This document shows, piece by piece, positions 27,278 through 34,401 of a DNA stretch of 40,875 nucleotides. Made by a program: the position numbers and the translations under genes. The notes under the pieces were generated by a model that ran no database searches, was not told where the DNA came from, and saw only the letters and a program-made list of their open reading frames with translations. Every line of letters begins with the position of its first letter. Positions within the stretch are counted from its first letter, which is position 1. The stretch comes from Candidatus Parcubacteria bacterium (GTDB lineage: Bacteria; Patescibacteriota; Microgenomatia; Levybacterales; GWA1-39-11): positions 1-40,875 of the forward strand of contig QZIP01000006.1 in NCBI GenBank assembly GCA_003599595.1, written 5' to 3'.

Positions 27278-27519
27278 TATGATGACCATTATAGCAAATT
27301 CTTACAATTGATCAATACCTTCGGAAACTTTCTTTCATAATTCTTACTTTTTAAAAAATTTAAGATTAATTGATTCGAAGCCCCAAATGATACACGGGAA
27401 TATCACTCCCCTTCATCTCTTTCTATCCTGTTTCTTACAATCTTTTAGTTAAAATATCAATCCAAGCAAACATTATTAAAAACTAAATAGTTTAGGAAGT
27501 TTATTATTTCAAAAATATT

Positions 27520-27726
27520 TTAAAATCTTTCCTTAGACATTCTTCCTTGACCTTCTATGGTGGATAATGTATTTAAAACTTCCTCAATATGTGTGACATC
27601 TGGAAGAATAAATTCAACACCTAGCTCCTTTGCCTCTTCCCCGTTCATTAGACCGCTTAGAACTGCAATTGGCCTCCTTGTAACAGGGTGTAACCTTAGA
27701 AGAAGGTTAATCCCACAAATACTCAA
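27520..27726 (-). pseudogene. Possible truncated receiver-like fragment
   Basis: RRPIAVLSGLMNGEEAKELGVEFILPDVTHIEEVLNTL resembles the C-terminal half of a REC domain; no phospho-acceptor half upstream. Confidence 0.4.
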
Positions 27727-27728
27727 AT

Positions 27729-27754
27729 GCTTTGATGATTTAAATCATCAAAGC
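27729..27754. repeat. Perfect 26-bp palindrome
   Basis: GCTTTGATGATTTAAATCATCAAAGC; 23/26 identical copy at 30124-30149. Confidence 0.9.
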
Positions 27755-28287
27755 AAAATAAATAAACCTTTATCGTTTTGAATAAGCTGAAATAAATTTG
27801 AAGCGTCTTCTTCAGGAGAGTTAATATTTTCATAAACATATCCCGGCCAACTCTTAACTTCATCCCGGTCTCTTTGATCTTTTTCTAAATCAATAAGCGA
27901 ATGCGGTCCCCGTTTGTGAAGTCTCTGTTTTCTTAAAGATATTGGAATGCTTAGATGAAAAAGATAAACTGAACAATTTATTTTTACTTTTTCAACAAAA
28001 GCAATCACATTCTCCTTTGTTAAAAATCTTTCACCAATAGCAATTACTATAAAGTTTTCTTGAAGATATTTGTTGATGTCCTGGGCAAAATTTATTCTTG
28101 CATTTAATTGATCCTCTTTTTCTCTTTCTTTGTCCTCCCAAACCCAAGAAGGATTGAATTCCTCAACATAAGTATCTAAATCCAAAAGTACAGCCCTTTG
28201 TTCAAGTTTTTGAAATTTTTCAACAAGCAAATTTCCTAAAGTATTTTTTCCAGAAGCTGGTCCACCATCAATTAATATCAATTTCAT
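27748..28287 (-). CDS. P-loop kinase-like protein (AAA_33 / nucleoside-kinase-like)
   Basis: LILIDGGPASGKNTLGNLL Walker A; 179 aa. Confidence 0.75.
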   Translation of the reverse strand: MKLILIDGGPASGKNTLGNLLVEKFQKLEQRAVLLDLDTYVEEFNPSWVWEDKEREKEDQLNARINFAQDINKYLQENFIVIAIGERFLTKENVIAFVEKVKINCSVYLFHLSIPISLRKQRLHKRGPHSLIDLEKDQRDRDEVKSWPGYVYENINSPEEDASNLFQLIQNDKGLFILL

Positions 28288-28372
28288 ACAATATTTTTAT
28301 AAGTCTTCTTATCTGAAAGTTGTGTAGCTTCTCCAGGTCATTGTAACAAAAGTTTATATTTTCTATCTTAAA

Positions 28373-28870
28373 TCATTTTATATATTGATATATTCCGTAC
28401 GAAAAAATTCCCTTATTGTGCTTTGCATTTATTATAAATGGTAACTCAAAAACGTCTTGTAGAAAATCTGTAGTATCGCGGGTCATTAAGCAGATATTTT
28501 GCTTATACTGTATTAACATTGAACCTAACATTAAATCCGTAACATCAAGAGCGGTTCCATCAATTCCATACTCGCGGATTAGTTTAAAAGTCAGATCAAA
28601 GTTTTCAGGTAAAACTGGAATTGTTACATCTATTATGTCGTTAATTAGCTTCTCCTTTTCCTTGTATTTATTGGCACTGGCAGATCCTTTTAGCAGTTCG
28701 TATTTAACAAAATTTATTGTAGTAAGGGTTACATCTGCCTTTTTTAACTCGTTAAAAAAGCTTCTAAAAACAGTATGTTGATTTGCAGCATCTCTAAATA
28801 TATTAGTATCTAGTAGAAGGTGTTTGTTTTTAAGAAAGGCAATAAGGGAGGGAGGATATATTATCTCCAT
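28373..28870 (-). CDS. PIN-domain protein, probable type II toxin
   Basis: LLLDTNIFRDAA, conserved acidic residues (KYELLKG, ALDVTDLMLGSM, LMTRDTTDF). Confidence 0.85.
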   Translation of the reverse strand: MEIIYPPSLIAFLKNKHLLLDTNIFRDAANQHTVFRSFFNELKKADVTLTTINFVKYELLKGSASANKYKEKEKLINDIIDVTIPVLPENFDLTFKLIREYGIDGTALDVTDLMLGSMLIQYKQNICLMTRDTTDFLQDVFELPFIINAKHNKGIFSYGIYQYIK

Positions 28871-28991
28871 ATTTTAATCTCTTTTCATTCAAGTACTTCT
28901 CTTCTTCCTCCAGGCTTTTTCTAACTTTTTTTGCTACTTTGGCAAATTCCTTCTCATTAATTAATTTTTTGCTTTTTGCTTTAGGCAACAT
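28830..28991 (-). CDS. Putative antitoxin of the PIN toxin
   Basis: Small charged protein overlapping the toxin start by about 41 bp; start at MLPKAKSKK preceded by GAGGAG. Confidence 0.65.
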   Translation of the reverse strand: MLPKAKSKKLINEKEFAKVAKKVRKSLEEEEKYLNEKRLKYGDNISSLPYCLS

Positions 28992-29012
28992 ATTTTTTTC
29001 TCCTCTCTTCAT

Positions 29013-29039
29013 ATTATAGACATACTATATAATTGTCAA
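29013..29039 (-). promoter_or_regulatory. Promoter with operator-like dyad for the toxin-antitoxin pair
   Basis: Minus strand TTGACA (29039-29034), 15 bp, TATAAT (29018-29013); TATAG-N5-CTATA dyad at 29015-29029 overlapping the -10/spacer. Confidence 0.55.
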
Positions 29040-29122
29040 TATTGTGTTAAAGATATGTAATATAAATATTAGAAAACCTAGTAATTAAGGCTAAATTTTA
29101 GTAGAATATAAACACTTTCTAT

Positions 29123-29179
29123 TGCGGGGTCGTCTAATGGTCCGCCAGAGGCGGGATTTCGCCAAAGGCGAATAGGACA
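29123..29179 (+). pseudogene. 5' fragment of tRNA-Gln with a 32-nt double-hairpin insertion in the D-loop
   Basis: TGCGGGGTCGTCTAATGG (29123-29140) + TCCGCCAGAGGCGGGATTTCGCCAAAGGCGAA (29141-29172) + TAGGACA (29173-29179); flanks equal the first 25 nt of the tRNA at 29254. Confidence 0.85.
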
Positions 29180-29253
29180 TGAAGAATTGGTACGTTTACT
29201 TATTAAGTTAAAAGTTGTACGGAAGCAAGGAGAAAGGAAAAATATTTGATCAA

Positions 29254-29323
29254 TGCGGGGTCGTCTAATGGTAGGACACGACACTCTGAATGTCGGTATT
29301 GGGGTTCGAATCCCTGCCCCGCA
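29254..29323 (+). tRNA. tRNA-Gln (anticodon CTG)
   Basis: Cloverleaf: acceptor TGCGGGG/CCCCGCA, D arm GTCTAATGGTAGGAC, anticodon arm CGACA-CTCTGAA-TGTCG, T arm TGGGG-TTCGAAT-CCCTG. Confidence 0.93.
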
Positions 29324-29354
29324 GCTCGTCTTTCGCTAAAGCTACAGACGATCT

Positions 29355-29597
29355 ATGCATTACGTTTATATACTGAAAAGTTCAAAATCCACCACCCTAT
29401 ATTATGGTTATACTGCTGATTTAAAGAAAAGGATCAAAGAGCATAATGATGGAAAATCAAGTTATACAAAACCATTAATTCCATGGAAACTTGTCTGGTA
29501 CTGTGCTTTTCCAAATGAAAAACAAGCAAAAGATTTTGAACTTTATCTAAAAAGTGGGTCAGGTAAAGCTTTCACTTATAAAAGATTAGTAATGTAG
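29355..29597 (+). CDS. GIY-YIG nuclease-fold protein
   Basis: HYVYILKSSKSTTLYYGYTADLKKRIKEHNDGKSSYT. Confidence 0.93.
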   Translation: MHYVYILKSSKSTTLYYGYTADLKKRIKEHNDGKSSYTKPLIPWKLVWYCAFPNEKQAKDFELYLKSGSGKAFTYKRLVM

Positions 29598-29656
29598 TCT
29601 TAGCGAAAGATGATTTGAGGATAATTTAAGGTGCTCTGAAGTTTTAACGAAAGACA

Positions 29657-29670
29657 CCCTGCCCCGCAGC
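29657..29670 (+). repeat. Duplicate of the tRNA-Gln 3' end
   Basis: CCCTGCCCCGCAGC identical to 29312-29325. Confidence 0.85.
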
Positions 29671-29763
29671 CGATTCGACTCACTGCGCTCGCTCACGGCT
29701 ATAGCCGCATTATTTAACATACTAAAAATGTAGGAAAAGTTTCGATTCAATATGAGTTGAATC

Positions 29764-29806
29764 GTCCTGAGCGAATGGTGAGCAGAGTTGAACCAGAGTC
29801 GAAGGA
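29764..29806. repeat. Interspersed repeat of GTCCTGAGCGAA...GAGTCGAAGGA type
   Basis: gtcctgagcgaatggtgagcagagttgaaccagagtcgaagga; adjacent hairpin CGATTCAA/TTGAATCG 29743-29764. Confidence 0.6.
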
Positions 29807-29817
29807 AGTTATTAACC

Positions 29818-30069
29818 ATGTCATATTTTGTCTATATTCTCCGTACATCTTCAAATACTCTTTATATTGGTCAGACAAATAATTTAGAAAAAAGAGTAAA
29901 AGAGCATAAAGCTAAAACATCAAAATCATCTAGATATGTTAGGTCATTTCCATCTTTTGAATTGGTATATTTAGAAACCTATTCAACTAGAAAAGAAGCT
30001 ATGCAAAGAGAACATCAACTTAAAAATTGGACAAAAGCAAAAAAAGAGGCTTTAATTAATGGAGATTGA
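29818..30069 (+). CDS. GIY-YIG nuclease-fold protein (second)
   Basis: YFVYILRTSSNTLYIGQTNNLEKRVKEHK; track start 29788 is a TTG inside repeat sequence, ATG at 29818 is more likely. Confidence 0.92.
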   Translation: MSYFVYILRTSSNTLYIGQTNNLEKRVKEHKAKTSKSSRYVRSFPSFELVYLETYSTRKEAMQREHQLKNWTKAKKEALINGD

Positions 30070-30123
30070 AATTACTAAAAAAACTTTAGATAAGAACTTA
30101 AAAGAAGGTTAAATCCTCACAAT

Positions 30124-30149
30124 TGCTTTGATGACTCAAATCATTAAAG
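30124..30149. repeat. Diverged copy of the 26-bp palindrome
   Basis: GCTTTGATGACTCAAATCATTAAAGC; 23/26 identical to 27729-27754. Confidence 0.8.
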
Positions 30150-30182
30150 CAAAGAAGGACAAAATATAAGAAGTTTTCCCTA

Positions 30183-30227
30183 GGTTGCCTAGCTGGACAA
30201 CCTCCCAGGTTGCACACAGGTTGCACA
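30183..30227 (+). repeat. REP-like element end of a second RAYT-type family
   Basis: GGTTGcctagctggaCAACCtcccAGGTTGCACACAGGTTGCACA; same layout as GGTGacctagctaagaCACCtccaAGGTGTACTTGAAGGTGTACTTA at 19907. Confidence 0.65.
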
Positions 30228-30285
30228 AATTTGACAAGGAAGATATTTGGTAGAATGTGGATGTTGAAAAATAAAATAAGAAAGT

Positions 30286-30612
30286 TTATTTATCATCTCC
30301 TTTACTATTTAAAGCTTCGGGTTCAACCATTAGTACAAAAGATTTTTCTTTGGCAATAGGTCGATGCCTTAATCCTTTTGGGATCACCGTCCCTTGTCCA
30401 GCCTTAAGGTTTATATCACCTTCCTCCGTTTCAATTATGATTTCGCCCTTATAAATAAGGAAAAATTCGTCTTCATTTTCATGAACATGCCAATGATATT
30501 CTCCCTCAAAAATAGCTACTCTTAAAACCTGACCATTAAATTCTGCTACATCAACTGGTGACCAAGCTTTATCAATTTGTTGTTCTATTTCATCTAAGCT
30601 AATTTTTTTCAT
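30286..30612 (-). CDS. Cupin-domain protein
   Basis: WHVHENEDEFFLIYKGEI...LKAGQGTVIPKGLRHRP. Confidence 0.92.
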   Translation of the reverse strand: MKKISLDEIEQQIDKAWSPVDVAEFNGQVLRVAIFEGEYHWHVHENEDEFFLIYKGEIIIETEEGDINLKAGQGTVIPKGLRHRPIAKEKSFVLMVEPEALNSKGDDK

Positions 30613-30688
30613 GGATCAATTTTATTTTACCAAATAGTTACTAATTTTATTGTAACAAACGAATAGCTGAAAGACAAAATCCTATAGT

Positions 30689-30717
30689 TTGAGATTTTAC
30701 TCACTTTTTGCTAAAAT
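30689..30717 (+). promoter_or_regulatory. Promoter positioned for a leaderless transcript
   Basis: TTGAGA (30689-30694), 17 bp, TAAAAT (30712-30717), ATG at 30724. Confidence 0.65.
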
Positions 30718-30723
30718 ACATTC

Positions 30724-31329
30724 ATGTCTGAACGATTTCTAAATAGGTTTATACCAGAGAAACAATGCGTGCCAGGTCTTCCTTGCACTGAAAATGTTAC
30801 TTATAGGGCTAGCTATAGTTACGTGGAGTATTTACTTTGGAAATGGAAAGGACAGAATGGTGTTGTTAATTTGAATTCATTGCAAGAAGCACGTGTGCTT
30901 GACTTAGGTTGTGGTACGGTAGAAAATGGGATAAAATTCAGAGGCAGTTCTACTCCTTGTTTCTGTCATATAACTGCGCTCGCAGGAGCGTATACTGTTG
31001 GGGTGGATAGTCAAAAACCACTTCACGGAGAAGCTAAGTGGTTTAATTTTGCTCAAGCAGATTTAGTTGACATCATTTTAAACAAAGGTCTTCAGAATAT
31101 CCCAGCAATTAAAGGGAAAACTTTTGATATTATAACCGCCAAATGTCTACTCGGAGATTTGATTGACCCTAATATATTATTTAGACTACATAGGTTAGGT
31201 ATCGATTCTGAAGATTTTGAGCAATCATTGCTTTCCCAAACCAGGGATCTACTCGATTTAGATGGTATTATTGCAATAAATTCACGTTGTTTTAGACAAG
31301 AAGGCTCTGACTTAATTGAGACTTTTTAA
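30724..31329 (+). CDS. Putative SAM-dependent methyltransferase-like protein
   Basis: ARVLDLGCGTVENG motif I-like; AYTVGVDSQKP; ADLVDIILN. Confidence 0.6.
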   Translation: MSERFLNRFIPEKQCVPGLPCTENVTYRASYSYVEYLLWKWKGQNGVVNLNSLQEARVLDLGCGTVENGIKFRGSSTPCFCHITALAGAYTVGVDSQKPLHGEAKWFNFAQADLVDIILNKGLQNIPAIKGKTFDIITAKCLLGDLIDPNILFRLHRLGIDSEDFEQSLLSQTRDLLDLDGIIAINSRCFRQEGSDLIETF

Positions 31330-32309
31330 ATATAAACTAATTAGCTTATCAACCTCTCCCAGGTTGCCCACACAGGTTGCACACACGCATGTTGCGCATT
31401 TAAAAAGGTCTTTAAAAGCAAATGTTTTGCTTCCCCATTTTGCCTTTTTGAATGGAATGAATAACTTCTCTTGAACTTGATCAAAAATCTCTCTGGTTGT
31501 TAAAGGCTCGTGAGCACCTTTATACCAATTTCCACTTCCGACCGGATATTCAAACTCACCATAGTAGAAAGAATTTTGAGCATTAGATAAAGATTGTTTA
31601 GATGAACCTTTTTTCCTGATCTTGTGGTCATTCCGGCACTATCCATCCATCGCTTGAGTGTCCGTCCGCTATCTCCGTTCTTTGCAACTTTCTCAAACAT
31701 CTCAGTTATAAAAGGGGCACGTTCAGGATCCGGGATAATATCCTTTATTCCGTTCATTGCACGGTTGAAATAACCGATTGGCGGCATTCCGGGTCTCCAT
31801 CCCATGTTGCATTTTGCTCGAATACCCCTTTTTACATTTATTCCTTTTTGATGATTCTCAAGTTTTGCTTGAGAGCAGAGAATCATTAATAAAAACTTTT
31901 CATTTGGGTTATTTGAAAAACTTTGACTAAACGTTTTTATCTGTTGTAGTTTTCCTTGATCCATAAGATCCACAACTATCCCTAGATCTCCTGCATTATG
32001 ACTTAAACGGTCAGGAGCCCATGAGAGAATACCTGTAAACATTCCATTCCTAATATCTTCAAGAAGCTTTTTAAACACTGGTCGTTGTCCTGATTCTTTA
32101 GCAGAATGGCTCTCCCGGCGAATTTCTTTTATAAAGAACCCTTCTCGCTGTGCCAGTTCGCTCATTTCCTGAATTTGGGAGTCAATAGACATAGCTTGTC
32201 TTTCATCATCTTCACTAGATTTTCTTGCGTATAAGCAATATTCCACGCTTATTATTGGAGGCACTATTTGGTTTGCCGGGGCGGGTATTTTGGCCATTTC
32301 AATGGTCAA
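31312..32309 (-). pseudogene. Large serine recombinase, frameshifted and 3'-truncated
   Basis: EYCLYARKSSEDDERQAMSIDSQI, WAPDRLSHNAGDLG, AKLENHQKGINVKRGIRAKCNMGWRPGMPPIGYF; frame 1 stops at 31500 while the shifted frame reads [38 protein letters not shown]...FKDLFKCATC. Confidence 0.88.
31350..31393 (+). repeat. Second copy of the GGTTG-type REP-like end, at the recombinase 3' end
   Basis: caacctctcccaggttgcccacacaggttgcacacacgcatgtt resembles caacctcccaggttgcacacaggttgcaca at 30198-30227. Confidence 0.6.
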
Positions 32310-32434
32310 GGTACCGGGAATCTCTCGAGAAGTCCAGCCTCAAACAGTTCCCAAGCTAATGTTATCTTTGTTATATTTAGCATATTCATATCTTACTCCT
32401 ACTGTCGGATTTCTACGGAGAATATTGCGATATG

Positions 32435-32463
32435 TTGAATTTGATTCTGAATAAAGATATAAT
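32435..32463 (+). promoter_or_regulatory. Promoter positioned for a leaderless transcript
   Basis: TTGAAT (32435-32440), 17 bp, TATAAT (32458-32463), ATG at 32471. Confidence 0.7.
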
Positions 32464-32470
32464 TTAATTT

Positions 32471-33013
32471 ATGTCTGAGAAGTTTGCTGATGAAGTTGGA
32501 GAAGATGATACAGTTGGATTTTGGAAACAATCCAGAAAGGATAAAAGGAGAATTTTTGATATGAAAAGACAGAAAGAAAAACTAGGAGGAGGTTTTAAAT
32601 GTTCTCATTGCGCCACATTTGTGCCCATAAATCAAGAAATGGGTACTGCTCATAGAAATCATTGCAATCAATGCTTATGGTCAAAACATGTGGATGAAAA
32701 AACTTCTGGAGACAGACAATCTATCTGCCAAGCTGGAATGGAGCCAATAGGAATTACCTTAAAGCATGAAGGCTTAGATAAATACGGGCATGAAAAGCTA
32801 GGCGATGTTATGCTCGTACATAGATGTACAGGATGTGATAAATGCGTGATTAATAGAGTTGCTGCTGACGATCCATCAGATACTATAGTGTCTATTTTTG
32901 ATAAATCTCAAGTACTACCGCAGGACATAAAAGATAGGCTGCAAAAAGAAGGTATTGACTTAATAACAACTGATCAAAGACCAATGGTGCAAGAACGGCT
33001 TTATGGCAAGTAA
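32471..33013 (+). CDS. RNHCP-domain protein
   Basis: FKCSHCATFVPINQEMGTAHRNHCNQCLWSKHVD...VHRCTGCDKCVINRVAADD. Confidence 0.85.
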   Translation: MSEKFADEVGEDDTVGFWKQSRKDKRRIFDMKRQKEKLGGGFKCSHCATFVPINQEMGTAHRNHCNQCLWSKHVDEKTSGDRQSICQAGMEPIGITLKHEGLDKYGHEKLGDVMLVHRCTGCDKCVINRVAADDPSDTIVSIFDKSQVLPQDIKDRLQKEGIDLITTDQRPMVQERLYGK

Positions 33014-33014
33014 C

Positions 33015-34325
33015 ATGCAAGCTCATAAAATAATACCTGCCCATAAGCTCCGAAGCAACAATATTGTCGTTGTAGGGTTAGGATATGTTGGATTACCACT
33101 TGCGCTTCTAGCTAAAAAAAATGGGTATAACGTTAGTGGAATTGTAAGAAGTAAATACAAAGCGGATTTGATCAATAAAAAAATTTGTCCCTTCGAAGAT
33201 AAAAGCATATCAAGAGAACTTAAACAACACTTTATTTCTGCAACTGTTGATTTCTCTATAATAAAAGACGCTGATATCGTAATAATTTGTGTGCCAACCC
33301 CGGTTGATGGTTATCATAAACCTGATTTAGAACCAATTATTACTACTAGTAAAAATATTGGAATAAATTTAAAAAAGGGTACCCTCATTATTTTAGAATC
33401 TACAGTAAACCCAGGTACTATACGTGAACAGGTCATTCCATTGCTTGAAAGAGAATCAAAATTAATTGCTGGAAAAGATTTCTACATTGCTCACTGTCCA
33501 GAGAGAATAAATCCAGGAGATACCACATGGAACGTTAAAAATATTTCTAGAATCGTCGGTGGCTTTGATGATAAAAGTCTTGAAAGAGCAGTTAGATTTT
33601 ACAAGTCTATTATATCTGCAAAAATTAAACCTATGCAATCAATCGAAGAAGCAGAGGCTGTAAAAATTGTGGAGAATTGTTTTAGAGATATAAATATTGC
33701 TTTTGTGAATGAATTAGCTATATCGTTTTCCTTATTGGGAATAGACGTAGTAAATGTTATAGAGGGTGCTTCGACTAAACCTTTTTCATTCTTACCTCAT
33801 TATCCAGGATGCGGCGTTGGAGGACACTGTATACCAGTAGATCCTTATTACATGATTGAATATGCTTCAGGAAAAGGCTTTAGCCACAGATTTTTGTCTT
33901 TAGCGAGACAAATAAATAACGATATGCCATTGTATACAGCTAATTTAGCTATAAATGAACTAGAAAATCAAGGGAAAAATCTTAAAAATTCCACTGTAAC
34001 TGTACTTGGTATTTCTTACAAGAAAAATATTGATGATTTTAGGGAAAGTACATCTTTTAAGATAATTGAGTCGTTAAAAAAGAGAGGGATTAATGTTAAG
34101 TCTTATGATCCTCATGTACTAGATAAGTCTACTGCTAAAAACCTTGATGAGGCATTGAATAACGCAGATGCTATCATACTTGCAACCGACCACGATGAAT
34201 TCTTGACATTAACTCCGGAATATTTATTGGAAAATAATATCAATATTTTAATTGATGGAAGAAATTGCTTTAATGGAGAACAATTTATTAAAGCAGGTAT
34301 CTATTACAAGGGAATAGGAAGATAA
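33015..34325 (+). CDS. UDP-sugar (UDP-ManNAc/UDP-glucose type) 6-dehydrogenase
   Basis: NIVVVGLGYVGLPLALLAKKNG, VPTPVD, ESTVNPGT, HCPERINPGD, GCGVGGHCIPVDPYY; start may be 33003 or 33015. Confidence 0.93.
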   Translation: MQAHKIIPAHKLRSNNIVVVGLGYVGLPLALLAKKNGYNVSGIVRSKYKADLINKKICPFEDKSISRELKQHFISATVDFSIIKDADIVIICVPTPVDGYHKPDLEPIITTSKNIGINLKKGTLIILESTVNPGTIREQVIPLLERESKLIAGKDFYIAHCPERINPGDTTWNVKNISRIVGGFDDKSLERAVRFYKSIISAKIKPMQSIEEAEAVKIVENCFRDINIAFVNELAISFSLLGIDVVNVIEGASTKPFSFLPHYPGCGVGGHCIPVDPYYMIEYASGKGFSHRFLSLARQINNDMPLYTANLAINELENQGKNLKNSTVTVLGISYKKNIDDFRESTSFKIIESLKKRGINVKSYDPHVLDKSTAKNLDEALNNADAIILATDHDEFLTLTPEYLLENNINILIDGRNCFNGEQFIKAGIYYKGIGR

Positions 34326-34326
34326 T

Positions 34327-34401
34327 ATGCAAAACATAGCAGTTGCTTTAACTCATTTAATGACGGCATATTGGAATTATGAGCATGAAAAGATTATATG
34401 A
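34327..34401 (+). CDS. 24-codon ORF coupled (ATGA) to the next gene
   Basis: MQNIAVALTHLMTAYWNYEHEKII*, stop overlaps ATG at 34398. Confidence 0.3.
   Translation: MQNIAVALTHLMTAYWNYEHEKII

Larger units (their letters stand above)
29312..29670 (+). mobile_element. Candidate GIY-YIG mini-element at the tRNA-Gln 3' end (includes both flanking repeats)
   Basis: 14-bp direct repeats CCCTGCCCCGCAGC at 29312-29325 (tRNA 3' end) and 29657-29670; inner inverted repeats TCGTCTTTCGCTAA (29326-29339) / CTTAGCGAAAGATGA (29599-29613). Confidence 0.55.

Noticed and set aside
29123-29179. Intron-containing functional tRNA
   Set aside because: Insertion is in the D-loop and no anticodon, variable or T arm follows; it is a 5' fragment
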